The position numbers and the translations under genes are program-made. The notes under the pieces were generated by a model. The model saw nothing but the letters and a program-made list of their open reading frames with translations, had not been told where the DNA came from and did not search any database. From assembly GCF_014639235.1 (NCBI RefSeq), contig NZ_BMFU01000007.1:243150-307149 (forward strand): a stretch of 64,000 nucleotides of DNA. Direction: 5' to 3'. This document shows, one piece after another, positions 34,562 to 43,912 of this stretch. Source of the DNA: Paenibacillus silvae. Lineage in GTDB: Bacteria; Bacillota; Bacilli; Paenibacillales; Paenibacillaceae. Positions within the stretch are counted from its first letter, which is position 1, and every line of letters begins with the position of its first letter.

Positions 34562-35590
34562 ATGTATGCTGTTAAAAACAGATTTTCCGGCTTGTTGCTC
34601 ATGCTTGCTATGATTATGATATTGACCGCTTGCAGCAGCGGAGCAGGCGTCCCTGCGGCCAAACAAACGTCGGCATCGGAATCAGGAACTACATCCGGAA
34701 CTTCCGAAGCCAACACAGAGACGTCATCCGGTTCGGGTTCGTCCGAAGCTACACGAATCTACAAGTCATTAAGCGGGGATGTTGAAATCCCGGCTGAACC
34801 CCAACGCATTGTTACAGACATGTACGTAAGTGATCTGCTTGTACTGGGGATCAAGCCCGTTGGTGCTGTCCAATACTATCTGGAGAACCCGTTCTATTCG
34901 GACCAGGTAACGGGCATAGAAAGTATTGGTGATCGGAACGCCGTATCCTTGGAAAAGGTTGTTGACTTGAATCCGGATCTGATCATTACCTACTCTAACC
35001 AGGCCCAGGAGATTGAGAATTATCAAAAAATTGCTCCTACCGTAGTCATTCCTTACGGTACATTTACGAATGTTCATGATGAAATCCGTGGTTTCGGAGA
35101 GCTTATGAACAAATCCGAGGAAGCCGAGGCTTGGCTGAAAACGTACGATGAACGGATGGAAGCCGCTCGCTCCAAAGTAAAGGCAGTCATCCGTCCAGAG
35201 GAAACCTTTTCGATCCTTGAAGTATCGGACAAGAGTTTTTATGGATATGGAGACAACTTTGGGCGAGGAGGACAAGCGGTTTACCGCGCTTTGGAACTTA
35301 CTCCGCTTGAGCGCACCAGAAAAGAACTGATGGGCGATACCCAATGGAAAGAGATTTCACGTGAGGTTGTTGGTGATTATGCAGGCGATCATATTTTCCT
35401 GACCGTTGGTGAGAGCAATAAAAATTATCAGGGTGATTCCATCTGGAAGTCCCTGCCTGCGGTGAAAAACAATCAAGTATACGAATTGCAGGAGGACCGG
35501 TACTGGTACTTTGATCCGATTGCAATCCAGGGACAAGCTGAAGAATTCGCAGAAATGATTGTAGAGCGCGCTAAACAGAATCGCAAGTAA
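34562..35590 (+). CDS. Ferric-siderophore ABC transporter binding lipoprotein
   Basis: Extracellular binding lipoprotein of 342 residues. The signal peptide ends in the lipobox LTAC (Cys 24), followed by a Ser/Thr/Gly-rich linker to about 65 and a helical-backbone FecB/TroA fold (PQRIVTDMYVSDLLVLG ... VVDLNPDLIITYS). The ribosome binding site AGGGGGA precedes the ATG. It is controlled by a Fur box and probably by the Btr-like protein upstream. No permease genes follow, so it must use permeases encoded elsewhere; a possible ATPase partner is at 45479. Confidence 0.93.
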   Translation: MYAVKNRFSGLLLMLAMIMILTACSSGAGVPAAKQTSASESGTTSGTSEANTETSSGSGSSEATRIYKSLSGDVEIPAEPQRIVTDMYVSDLLVLGIKPVGAVQYYLENPFYSDQVTGIESIGDRNAVSLEKVVDLNPDLIITYSNQAQEIENYQKIAPTVVIPYGTFTNVHDEIRGFGELMNKSEEAEAWLKTYDERMEAARSKVKAVIRPEETFSILEVSDKSFYGYGDNFGRGGQAVYRALELTPLERTRKELMGDTQWKEISREVVGDYAGDHIFLTVGESNKNYQGDSIWKSLPAVKNNQVYELQEDRYWYFDPIAIQGQAEEFAEMIVERAKQNRK

Positions 35591-35606
35591 ACTCAGTAGT
35601 GAACGT

Positions 35607-35648
35607 CCAAAGCCCGGAGAGGCTTGCTAGGCCTCCCCGGGCTTTTGG
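35607..35648 (+). terminator. Terminator after the siderophore-binding lipoprotein
   Basis: The stem CCAAAGCCCGGAGAGGC pairs with GCCTCCCCGGGCTTTTGG and is followed by GTG and seven T. Confidence 0.92.
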
Positions 35649-35734
35649 TGTTTTTTTATATGAAAGTATCTGTAACATATAATATATCTGTGTAGCCACT
35701 ATATAGCGCTGCACCTATGCTGCATAGCCCGGTT

Positions 35735-36652
35735 TCACTTTTTTACCGCATGAATAAAATGGATGGTTTCGAAAGCAGACAAATGGTCTGTGCGATCTCT
35801 GAAGTATCGATGCTGAATATCCCCAGGTGTCAGATGTTCATAGATGAGAAGACCTGCATTCTCCATCAGCTGTTCCATTTCCTTATACGTGAAGCAGGAT
35901 TGCATCGGCTCTCCGCCCATTTCCGCCATTTTCACCATATGCTCGACCCGATGATATTGACCCTTCTCTTGAAAGAGATGCTCATCTGCGTAATCCAGTA
36001 CAATAGAGCTTCCAGCAGGCATTTCTGTAAATATATGATACATCAGGCGGGAGATATCGCTCTTGGACAAATAATATGAAACCCCTAGCAGCGTAAACAG
36101 GGTTTTCACCTTGTCCAAGCCTGCTGCATCTGTCCAATCTACACTTACCTTATCTCGGGTAAAATCCATAGGTACAAAATGCAGATTCCGTGGAATAACC
36201 AGCTTCGCCTGGTGCAGCCGTTCCCTTTTCAATTGTTGTGTGGACGGAAGATCCACCTCGAATACCTCCAGCGTATCCTCCAATTCCGGGTGTCTAACCG
36301 CAAATGTATCCATACCCGCACCCAGAATGACCACCTGCTTCAAGCCAAGCGCCGTTTCCTGCAATATGACCTGCTCACTGTAGGCGGCACGAGATAAGGT
36401 GATCGGGGCGAGCTGGACTTGGGTGATCCATTTTAACATGCGATCGGATTGACCTCCGAATGTGCGATCCGCATCCGGGTGAAAAAAATGGATACCTTGT
36501 GTCATATTTTTACCAATATCCGCTAACTCCTGTGAAGTGATCAGCTCTCTGGCAGCAAAATCATTAAAAATAAGCGGTTCATCATGTTCAACATGGTAGG
36601 CTCGGGCAAAAGCTGAAATCAGAGACGTGATGCTGGAAGCTTTCTGGCTCAT
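35735..36652 (-). CDS. Class I methyltransferase of the leucine carboxyl methyltransferase (LCM) family
   Basis: SAM-dependent O-methyltransferase of about 305 residues. It has the family SAM motif VVILGAGMDTFAVR, acidic VFEVDLP, and LFTLLGVSYYLSKSDI. Bacterial members methylate carboxylates of small molecules or polyketides; the substrate here is unknown. The ATG at 36652 has GGGAGG 8 bases upstream; a frame-open ATG at 36676 lies before that site and is unlikely. It is monocistronic with a near-ideal promoter. Confidence 0.88.
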   Translation of the reverse strand: MSQKASSITSLISAFARAYHVEHDEPLIFNDFAARELITSQELADIGKNMTQGIHFFHPDADRTFGGQSDRMLKWITQVQLAPITLSRAAYSEQVILQETALGLKQVVILGAGMDTFAVRHPELEDTLEVFEVDLPSTQQLKRERLHQAKLVIPRNLHFVPMDFTRDKVSVDWTDAAGLDKVKTLFTLLGVSYYLSKSDISRLMYHIFTEMPAGSSIVLDYADEHLFQEKGQYHRVEHMVKMAEMGGEPMQSCFTYKEMEQLMENAGLLIYEHLTPGDIQHRYFRDRTDHLSAFETIHFIHAVKK

Positions 36653-36736
36653 GACATGTTCCTCCCGTATAAACAAAAATAAGATTCCCCCTGGCCAGGA
36701 GAACCTTAGTATATACGGAAACTTTATATATGTAAA

Positions 36737-36765
36737 TTATAGCATATATAAACATTTTTGTCAAT
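36737..36765 (-). promoter_or_regulatory. Consensus sigma-A promoter of the LCM-type methyltransferase
   Basis: On the minus strand TTGACA (36765-36760) and TATAAT (36742-36737) are both perfect and 17 bp apart. It lies about 85 bases before the start codon at 36652. The rest of the 36653-36959 gap contains a CCTGGCCAGG palindrome in the leader and no gene. Confidence 0.9.
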
Positions 36766-36959
36766 CTCATTTTTAGATAGATCAGATACGTTGGACTGTT
36801 TTTTTATACTCTATCCATCCATGCCTATCAAGTCATTCTCCCTAGGAGTCCACAAAAGGCTCCCGCATATGTGGCAAGACCAGCAACAGCGGAAGCCTGT
36901 AAGTTACAACATATAATATGAATCTATGTTACATCATTAAAATCAGCCTGCGAGCACAT

Positions 36960-39023
36960 TCACTGCCGCTTCACTTCAACAGTGGCCGAGAAAAAGGTAG
37001 CCCCATTGCCCATATCCGATAACCGATTGGATGTCAGTGAGTTCGAGCGCTGCTTCTTACCCTCGCCGTCCCACCACAAACCTTGGCTGATGACCGTACC
37101 CGGAAGCATCGCGTCTGTCACTTTGGCCGTTAACTCGATACGTCCACGTTCGTTCCATACGACAACAGAATCGCCATCCTGCACCTCACGGCGCGCCGCA
37201 TCCTCCGGATGCATCTGCAATAATGGCATCTTCTCCATCCGCTGGTGTTTCGCCGAATTGCCAAAGTTGGAATTCAGAAAATTATGGTTCGGCGGTGAGA
37301 TAAACATCAGTGGATACGCATCAGCGGGTCCCGCCGGATTTTCGCCATCATAGCCTTCAATCAGGTTACAGTAGGTTGGCAGCGGCGGCAATCCCTTTTG
37401 TTCCATCTGCTCTGAATACAATTCAATTTTGCCGGATGGTGTTGGCAGGTGCTCCAGGAAGGAGGTGTGTGCCGACATATCAAGCTTCACAAAACGCTGC
37501 TGCTTCAAGCGCTCCAACGTTACCCCGTTCATATACGGATTTCCCGTCTCCTGCAATGCACTCTCAATCATCTGCTCCGGCGTTTCGCCAAAAATGTCTG
37601 GGTCATATCCCATTGCTTGTCCAAGCAGCGAGAACAGTTCTACATTGCTTTTGCTCTCTCCGATCGCTGCAATAACCGGCTCCTGCAGCTGAACATATTG
37701 ATGCCAGTAAGAAGTGTACAGATCGGTTGCTTCAAAGGATGAGGTCGCTGGCAGCACAATATCGGCGTACTTCGCCGTATCGGTCATGAACAGATCATGA
37801 ACGACGGTAAACAAATCCTCTCGTGCAAAACCTCGCTCTACCCGCTCGGTATCCGGTGCTACCACCAGCGGATTGCTGCAATACACCATCAGTGCCCGGA
37901 TCGGCTGTTCTGACTCCAGCAGTGCTTCTCCAATCCGGTTCATGTTCACCACTCGCGGCTCAGCATGCTTCCGCAAGTCCGGGCGCTCCAGCGCATCGCT
38001 ATTCGTGCTCGCATAACTGTTGGTGCGCACCGCACCGCCGCCGCGGTTCAGCCACTGCCCTGTTATTGCGGGCAGGCAGGCAATGCTGCGCACGTTCATG
38101 CCGCCATTGTCATGATGCTGCAAGCCATTGCCGATATGAATATAAGCGGCCTGAGCACCGCCATACAGCTCAGCCAGCTCCACAATGGTTTCCACAGGTA
38201 CACCTGTTATACGTGCTACGCGTTCCGGGGTGTAACTGCGCACATGCTCGCGCAGCGCCTCGTGTCCCACGGTATATTTTTGCATAAACGCTTCATCCGT
38301 AAGTCCACGCTCAAACAGCACATGCATCAACCCCAGTACCAGCGCACTGTCTGTACCCGGATAGAGCGGAATAAACCAGTCTGCCCATTGCGCCGTCCGG
38401 TTGCGGTGTACGTCAATGACTACGATTTTGGCTCCGTTCTTGCGTGCCTTCTCTGCAAGCACAACCTGATGCATGTTCGTACTAACGATATTCCCGCCCC
38501 AGACAACAATCAGATCGGCATGCTCCGTATCCTCAGGCAGCGTGCCGCGGTTGGCTCCCATCGTATATTTCCAGCCTGTATTGCCCGCAGCATTACAGAT
38601 CGTCTGCTCCAGCACACTTGCTCCCAGCGCATTGAAGAAACGCCGATCCATGCCATCCACCCCGAGTATGCCCATATTGCCGTAGAAGCTGTATGGCAGG
38701 ATGCTCTCGGGTCCATAGGTTGCGGACAGGTCCTTAAACGTTGTCGTAATTTCCTGAATGGCTTCATGCCAGCTGATCCGCTCGAACTTTCCTTCGCCTT
38801 TGGCGCCGATCCGTTTCATCGGATATTGAAGACGCTCGGGGTGATATACCCGCTCCGTCATATTTCGAACTTTATTACAGATTGCACCCTTCGTGATCGG
38901 ATGGTCCGGGTTACCGGTGACCTTTACAATTTTACCGTTCTCTTTATGTAACAGCAGACCACATGTGTCTGGACAATCGAGCGGGCATACCGCTGGAAAC
39001 ACACCATTCTCCTGATCGATCAT
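36960..39023 (-). CDS. Molybdopterin-dependent oxidoreductase (formate dehydrogenase/DMSO reductase superfamily)
   Basis: Mo-bis-MGD enzyme of 687 residues. The N-terminal 4Fe-4S site has C13, C17, C21 and C49 (CPLDCPDTC and GAICN), followed by three molybdopterin domains and the C-terminal dinucleotide-binding domain (LQMHPEDAARREVQDGDSV region). There is no Tat signal, so it is cytoplasmic. The substrate is unknown; the formate/nitrite channel gene next door makes formate a reasonable guess. The ribosome binding site is GAGGGGGAG. It depends on cofactor made by MoaA and MobA, both encoded in this window. Confidence 0.92.
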   Translation of the reverse strand: MIDQENGVFPAVCPLDCPDTCGLLLHKENGKIVKVTGNPDHPITKGAICNKVRNMTERVYHPERLQYPMKRIGAKGEGKFERISWHEAIQEITTTFKDLSATYGPESILPYSFYGNMGILGVDGMDRRFFNALGASVLEQTICNAAGNTGWKYTMGANRGTLPEDTEHADLIVVWGGNIVSTNMHQVVLAEKARKNGAKIVVIDVHRNRTAQWADWFIPLYPGTDSALVLGLMHVLFERGLTDEAFMQKYTVGHEALREHVRSYTPERVARITGVPVETIVELAELYGGAQAAYIHIGNGLQHHDNGGMNVRSIACLPAITGQWLNRGGGAVRTNSYASTNSDALERPDLRKHAEPRVVNMNRIGEALLESEQPIRALMVYCSNPLVVAPDTERVERGFAREDLFTVVHDLFMTDTAKYADIVLPATSSFEATDLYTSYWHQYVQLQEPVIAAIGESKSNVELFSLLGQAMGYDPDIFGETPEQMIESALQETGNPYMNGVTLERLKQQRFVKLDMSAHTSFLEHLPTPSGKIELYSEQMEQKGLPPLPTYCNLIEGYDGENPAGPADAYPLMFISPPNHNFLNSNFGNSAKHQRMEKMPLLQMHPEDAARREVQDGDSVVVWNERGRIELTAKVTDAMLPGTVISQGLWWDGEGKKQRSNSLTSNRLSDMGNGATFFSATVEVKRQ

Positions 39024-39269
39024 CTTCTGGCTCCCCCTCTTTCAACAGCTATCCCTATATGATATCCCTTTTGAAGTCATACCGTAAAGAGAACAGGAAC
39101 AATTCGCCAAATTTTCATGATTTCAACGCTTTTCCTGTCCTTAGTGCGAGCTGCAAAAAAAGTTTTCACCTGTGTGATTCATTCTTGAAATCCGGGGGTA
39201 AATTAAAAACAAGGCATTAGGCTAGTGTTTCCCCACTTCCTCCTCATGCCATATCATGGACCACTCCCG

Positions 39270-39320
39270 AAATTCGCCATGGACAGGTTTCGTTCCCCCG
39301 AACCTTGTCATGGCGAATTT
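39270..39320. repeat. Large intergenic hairpin
   Basis: AAATTCGCCATGGACAGG (39270 on) pairs with the segment ending CCTTGTCATGGCGAATTT (to 39320), a stem of about 22 bp with few mismatches around a C-rich loop. It lies between the formate/nitrite channel terminator and the oxidoreductase promoter region. The plus strand continues into ATTTTG. Its role is unclear. Confidence 0.6.
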
Positions 39321-39346
39321 ATTTTGCGTTATTTTAGGGTAAAACC

Positions 39347-39417
39347 AAAAAAGATGATCACATCTCATTGCGGACAGGACCCATGGTCACGCCATCCTAT
39401 GAGATGAATCATCTTTT
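39347..39417 (-). terminator. Terminator after the formate/nitrite channel gene
   Basis: AAAAAGATGAT and CACATCTCAT pair with ATGAGATG and AATCATCTTTT across a 30-base loop. On the minus strand the stem runs into TCTTTTTTGG. It lies about 100 bases past the channel gene stop. Confidence 0.8.
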
Positions 39418-39520
39418 GTTAAGCTTGCATGTCTGTGTGCCATCCCACATGTTGCTTACCTGCATGTTTGACTGCCTTTCCGCATGCATAGTTTCGTTTC
39501 TTGAATGCTCTTCCCTTGAG

Positions 39521-40384
39521 TTAAGCCTGCTTGCTCCACATACCTCTTGCATCAGCCTCCACAGAGCTGACCGCAGCAGAAGCAGGAGCAGTCGTCTCAG
39601 ATTTCACTGCCGGCTCTGTCTTGCGCAGATAGACCATCCAGTACGCAGCCCCCACGAATAAAGCTCCGCCTGTCAGATTACCCAGCCACACTGGAATAAA
39701 ATTCATGACATATTGTCCCCAGGTATAATGACCTTCGAAGATCGCTGCGGGGATCAGGAACATATTCGCTACAACGTGCTGAAAGCCAATGGCGACAAAG
39801 GCCATCGTCGGGAACCAGATCCCCAGAATTTTACCGCTCATCGTATCCGCAGCATAGGACAACCACACGGCAAGCGCCACCAGCCAGTTACAGCCAATAC
39901 CGGATATAAAAGCCTGGAAAAAGCTGTCGTGCAGCTTGTGCCCCGCCATGTCTACCACCTTGGTGAGATACACTCCGTCTGCAGTAAGGCCCAGCACATG
40001 ACCAAAGAAGAAAGCAACAAACAGTGCACCCAGCAGATTGCCAAGCGTCACCAGCAGCAGGTTCTTCAGCATGCTTCCCGGAGTAATTTTACGAGTAATT
40101 GCTGCAAGCGGCACAGCCATCATGTTACCTGTCAGCAGCTCCCCGCCGCCGATCAATACCAGAATGAGCCCCACCGGGAACACCGCTGCTCCTATAAATG
40201 TGGCTATGCTGCCCCATTCCGCTGGTGCAGATGCGATAACACGAATATCCAGCAGAAATCCGAGTGCAATGAATGCCCCGGCCAGAAAACCGAGAATCAG
40301 CACCGAGGACACCGGATTCTGTGCTTTTTTCATCCCGGTCTGTGCTGTATATTGTGCAACCTCAAGAGGTGTTTTGGCCGCCAT
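39521..40384 (-). CDS. Formate/nitrite transporter family channel (FNT)
   Basis: Pentameric anion channel subunit of 287 residues with six membrane helices. Family marks are LIGGGELLTGNMM (half-helix loop with G-x-x-x-F/L-x-x-N), LGNLLGALFVA and GIGCNWLVALAVWL. It probably moves formate, possibly nitrite. An Ala/Ser/Glu-rich tail ends the protein. The ribosome binding site is AAAGGAGAGG. An Rex/Fnr-like palindrome lies 87 bases upstream, which fits anaerobic control. Confidence 0.92.
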   Translation of the reverse strand: MAAKTPLEVAQYTAQTGMKKAQNPVSSVLILGFLAGAFIALGFLLDIRVIASAPAEWGSIATFIGAAVFPVGLILVLIGGGELLTGNMMAVPLAAITRKITPGSMLKNLLLVTLGNLLGALFVAFFFGHVLGLTADGVYLTKVVDMAGHKLHDSFFQAFISGIGCNWLVALAVWLSYAADTMSGKILGIWFPTMAFVAIGFQHVVANMFLIPAAIFEGHYTWGQYVMNFIPVWLGNLTGGALFVGAAYWMVYLRKTEPAVKSETTAPASAAVSSVEADARGMWSKQA

Positions 40385-40470
40385 AAGTCATCCTCTCCTT
40401 TTTCTTCTATCCGTTTCAAAATATAATTTTCTATCTATGTATTTATTGTATATCGACTGTACATAAAACT

Positions 40471-40488
40471 TTGTGCAAATAATCACAA
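40471..40488. promoter_or_regulatory. Rex/Fnr-like palindrome before the FNT gene
   Basis: TTGTGCAAATAATCACAA carries perfect TTGTG and CACAA half-sites 8 bases apart, the outer pattern of Rex (TTGTGAA-n4-TTCACAA) and of CRP/Fnr sites. Confidence 0.6.
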
Positions 40489-40525
40489 TAATTCGTTGTT
40501 CATTATTCAAGAGAAAAAGAAAAGA

Positions 40526-40544
40526 CTGACGGTATTCCCGCCAG
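40526..40544 (-). terminator. Terminator after the NADH oxidase gene
   Basis: On the minus strand CTGGCGG and CCGTCAG pair (one G-U) around five bases, followed by TCTTTTCTTTTTCTC. It lies about 130 bases beyond the stop. Confidence 0.75.
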
Positions 40545-40672
40545 CCCTGGTTCTTCATAACTCCATATCCCGATATGGATGGTTCTCTGCTATCTGTTCT
40601 ACAGCATTAACTTCTTCGTTTGAACTTGACTACCACCTTATTATCTTGCTGCTGTTGCTTGCTGCCCTTGCC

Positions 40673-42034
40673 TTACACCAACGCTGGTGCTTTAACCTCT
40701 ACCGGCCGCAAAGCTTGCAAACCTGCAGTGTTCAGGAAGTTCCAAGGTTTGTTGTAATGCGGCTGGAAGAAGAAGTCGATAAACGCCAGCTCATCCACCG
40801 TCATGTTGTTCTGAATGCAGACCGAGATCGTGTTGATCGACTGAGTCAGGTCTACTTGAGACATAATCTGTGCACCAACGATGCGACGGGTTGCTTGCTC
40901 ATAGACCACTTTCAGCAGCAGCTTCTCTGCCGTTGGCATAAATTCGGGGCGATAGCTGTCCTCCAGCACCACCGCTTCCACAATCAAGCCCTCATCGGCG
41001 GCCGATGTCTCGGTCATGCCCGTTCCTGCAATGTTTTGTTCATATATTTTAATGCCCGATGTCCCTTGTGTTCCCATATATGGGGTTGTTGGTCGAACCA
41101 GATTACGTGCAACGAGTGTACCCATGCGAACCGCATTGGTGGCAAGCGGGATGTAGGAAGCTTTGCCTGTGGGATTGTAATGGATCGCACAGCTGTCTCC
41201 TGCTGCAAATACGTCCTTTTGGCTGGTCTGCATATATTTGTCCACGATGATTGCTCCGTTCGGCAGCATATCCACCTGGCCTTTGAGCAGCTCCGTGTTC
41301 GGGCGGAACCCGATGCAGAGGATGACCAGATCCGTTTCGAACTCCCCTTTGGACGTGATGACTTTTGTGACTTTGCCGTTCTCGCCGCTAAACTTCTGCA
41401 CGGTTTGACCCAGAGCAAGTGTGATGCCTTTTTCCGTCAAGGTGTGCTCGATTGCATCCGTGAATTCGGGGTCTAGATATTTGTTCAAAATACGATCCAC
41501 GCTGTCAATCAGCGTCACTTCCTTGCCGTTCATCTGGAACGCTTCAACCAGTTCAACACCAATATATCCTGCACCCACCACGGTTACCCGTTTGGCGTCT
41601 TTTGCTTTTTCGATGATCGTATTGGAGTGATTGTAGTTTTTGCAGAGCAGGATGTTGTCCATCTCAATGCCTTCCAGCTTCGGAACAACTGGCCAAGAAC
41701 CTGTAGTCACGATCAGCTTGTCAAATGTATCTTCTAATTCTTCCCCGGTTTGCAGATTTTTAGCCCGTAGCTTGTGGCCTTTGGCATCCACTTCGGTAAC
41801 CTCATGCAGCATTTTGGTCACTACACCGAGGTCTGCCAATTGATTTGGCGAAGAATAGAACAGGCCATCCGGGTCTTTGACCACGCCGCCAACGTAGAGC
41901 GCAATGCCACAGGACAGGAAGGAAATATTGTCATTGCGTTCATATACGGTAATGGTTGCATCCGGGTAAAGTTTGGCGGTATTCACGATGGCTGCTGTCC
42001 CTGCATGTGTACATCCGATCACGGCGATTTTCAT
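40673..42034 (-). CDS. NADH oxidase / CoA-disulfide reductase family flavoprotein
   Basis: FAD- and NAD-dependent flavoprotein of 453 residues. It has the FAD motif VIGCTHAGTAA at the N-terminus, the redox-active C42 in ISFLSCGIALYVGG, the NAD motif VVGAGYIGVELVE and the second FAD motif VFAAGDS. These fit water-forming NADH oxidase (Nox) or CoA-disulfide reductase; a single Cys42 and the FFFQPHYNKPWNFLN tail agree with Nox. It would regenerate NAD in oxygen shifts. Three Fnr/Rex-like sites lie upstream. The ribosome binding site is AGGAGGA. Confidence 0.9.
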   Translation of the reverse strand: MKIAVIGCTHAGTAAIVNTAKLYPDATITVYERNDNISFLSCGIALYVGGVVKDPDGLFYSSPNQLADLGVVTKMLHEVTEVDAKGHKLRAKNLQTGEELEDTFDKLIVTTGSWPVVPKLEGIEMDNILLCKNYNHSNTIIEKAKDAKRVTVVGAGYIGVELVEAFQMNGKEVTLIDSVDRILNKYLDPEFTDAIEHTLTEKGITLALGQTVQKFSGENGKVTKVITSKGEFETDLVILCIGFRPNTELLKGQVDMLPNGAIIVDKYMQTSQKDVFAAGDSCAIHYNPTGKASYIPLATNAVRMGTLVARNLVRPTTPYMGTQGTSGIKIYEQNIAGTGMTETSAADEGLIVEAVVLEDSYRPEFMPTAEKLLLKVVYEQATRRIVGAQIMSQVDLTQSINTISVCIQNNMTVDELAFIDFFFQPHYNKPWNFLNTAGLQALRPVEVKAPALV

Positions 42035-42103
42035 AGGTAGTTCCTCCTTGGAGTATATAAAAATGATGAAAGATAAACGTCATTGTAATCACTGCTTGAG
42101 TAG

Positions 42104-42186
42104 TTGTGAAACATTTCACTATTAACTCGATGGTTTATGTGATTTATTTCACTTTGTACACTCATTATAATGTGATCTTTTTCACA
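42104..42186. promoter_or_regulatory. Three Fnr/Rex-like sites upstream of the NADH oxidase
   Basis: TTGTGAAACATTTCACTA (42104-42121), TGTGATTTATTTCACT (42138-42153) and TGTGATCTTTTTCACA (42171-42186) all fit TGTGA-n6-TCAC(A/T). The first also fits the Rex consensus with one mismatch. A TATAAT box for the minus strand lies between the last two (42164-42169). Confidence 0.8.
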
Positions 42187-42441
42187 TTGCAAGAGATTTA
42201 ACCAAAATCTTTTTATTTGTCATTTCAAAATTATATCTTGCTGCCTCAATCCTCTTTTTTCAGTATGCTCATTTTTCCCGAATCACAATTCGCTTATGCC
42301 CCCCAATATGTTCAATTTTCGCAGGAGTATCCATGTATTCAAGAGCAAATATCCTTTGAAAACCAACCATTAATTAAGCGGACCACATGGCCTGTTATAA
42401 AAAATTAAAAAACATTTTGATTAAAAGGTTGATTATAAAAT

Positions 42442-42455
42442 AGTAAGCGCTTACA
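42442..42455. promoter_or_regulatory. cre site (CcpA) upstream of the pectate lyase
   Basis: AGTAAGCGCTTACA matches 13 of 14 positions of the cre consensus, with the perfect palindrome GTAAGCGCTTAC. It lies 80-94 bases before the start codon, so glucose repression of the pectate lyase is likely. The remainder of 42187-42441 shows no gene. Confidence 0.8.
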
Positions 42456-42535
42456 ATATATTAAATCCTTATACTGGATTTTGTGATATATATTTTCCAT
42501 ATCATTTGTTAACTAAACGTTCAGGAGGCGTTCAT

Positions 42536-43777
42536 TTGAAGAACCGTGTATTGTCAGTTCCATTACGAATTGTTCCCGCTGCCCTTTCCTTTGCCATGAT
42601 GATTACCGGATTTGCTGCTCCTCTCGCCGCTGCGTCCGATGCTTCTACCTCTAATTCCAGTTCTGTTTATGACTCTGCATCAGCTCCAGGCCATATTACT
42701 GCGCAGTCCGTAACGATCAAAACCGAGGTGTTACCCAGCTCGAAACTTATGCCTTCCAGTGTGGATGTATCCTCATTGCTTCAGAAATTTAGAGATATTA
42801 GCCATTTTGCCACTGGTGACCTTTCCAAAGACACAGCCTTCGCCCTGAATATCGTATCCTGGCAAATGCCTCACGGCGGCTTCTATAAGGATATGGAGAA
42901 GCAGTACGCGGCACCTTGGGATGGCGTCACCGCTCGCTCAGGCTGGAAGGACCCGAGTGGGGTGGAGCTCGGAACGTTTGATAACGATGCGACCACATCT
43001 GAAATTCGTTTCCTTACCGATATGTATGTCAAAACAGGCAATCCCGTTTTTAAGGAAAGTGTCCGCAAAGCCGTTGATTTTATTCTCGTTTCGCAGTACC
43101 CTTCCGGTGGTTGGCCGCAGGTCTACCCTAAACGCAGCAACTACTCTGATGCTGTCACATATAATGACAATGCCATGGTGCAGACGATGCTTCTGCTCGA
43201 TGATATCACCCAGCGCAAACACGGCTTTGATAACGATATCCTCAGCAATCAGGAACGCAGCAAGCTGAGAACCGCACTGGAGAAAGGCATCAGCTACACG
43301 CTCAAAGCTCAAATCGTCAATAACGGTGTGCCAACTGTGTGGTGCGCGCAGCATGACCCTTTGACCTACGAACCGCTCCCCGGCAGAGCTTACGAACTGG
43401 CCTCCAAGTCGGGATCAGAGTCAGTTGCAATCACAGCTTTCCTCATGTCCCTGCCCCAGACACCCGAGATCGAACGCGCTGCCAAAGGCGCTCTGAAATG
43501 GTTTGATACCGTTCGTGAAGATGGCACCAAATACAACCGGCAAGGACCCGTTTATTTCGAGCCGGATGCCGGCAGTGTCATCTGGTACCGATTCTATAAC
43601 GTGAACGAGGATGTTCCTTTTTACGCAGACCGGGATGGCAAAAAATATATGAACATTCTCGAAATCAGCGAGGAGCGCAGACACGGCTATTCCTGGGCAG
43701 GAAGCTATGCTCGCAACCTTCTCAAGCTGGCCTCCGAGCAAGGATACTACGAGCTCAGTAAGCCGCTTCCCGAATAA
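42536..43777 (+). CDS. Secreted pectate lyase, polysaccharide lyase family 10
   Basis: Exported lyase of 413 residues that cleaves polygalacturonate by beta-elimination. A Sec signal peptide ends near LAAA (about residue 33), followed by a linker of about 50 residues. The catalytic (alpha/alpha) domain has MPHGGFYKDM, YPSGGWPQVYP, TYNDNAMVQTMLLL, WCAQHDPLTYEP and YSWAGSYARNLL, all PL10 marks. The start is TTG at 42536 with AGGAGG 9 bases before it; the frame is open to a TTG at 42506 with no site. It is probably under CcpA control. Confidence 0.92.
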   Translation: MKNRVLSVPLRIVPAALSFAMMITGFAAPLAAASDASTSNSSSVYDSASAPGHITAQSVTIKTEVLPSSKLMPSSVDVSSLLQKFRDISHFATGDLSKDTAFALNIVSWQMPHGGFYKDMEKQYAAPWDGVTARSGWKDPSGVELGTFDNDATTSEIRFLTDMYVKTGNPVFKESVRKAVDFILVSQYPSGGWPQVYPKRSNYSDAVTYNDNAMVQTMLLLDDITQRKHGFDNDILSNQERSKLRTALEKGISYTLKAQIVNNGVPTVWCAQHDPLTYEPLPGRAYELASKSGSESVAITAFLMSLPQTPEIERAAKGALKWFDTVREDGTKYNRQGPVYFEPDAGSVIWYRFYNVNEDVPFYADRDGKKYMNILEISEERRHGYSWAGSYARNLLKLASEQGYYELSKPLPE

Positions 43778-43832
43778 CTATATTAATGATCCACCCTGCA
43801 TCATCATCTGCATCCCATCTCAGTGAAAACAA

Positions 43833-43870
43833 AAAAGCCTGTCCCTCTGTTTACAGAAGGACAGGCTTTT
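43833..43870. terminator. Bidirectional terminator between pectate lyase and glutathione peroxidase
   Basis: AAAAGCCTGTCC.TCTGT pairs with ACAGAAGGACAGGCTTTT. The single mismatch becomes G-U on the minus strand, and T runs follow on both strands (six on minus). Confidence 0.9.
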
Positions 43871-43912
43871 CGTTATGAGTGACCTCACATGTCACACGTT
43901 ATAACATTCATA

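Noticed and set aside
42217..42408. 63-codon open frame before the pectate lyase
   Set aside because: No ribosome binding site, odd composition, and it lies in the regulatory region with the Fnr and cre sites.
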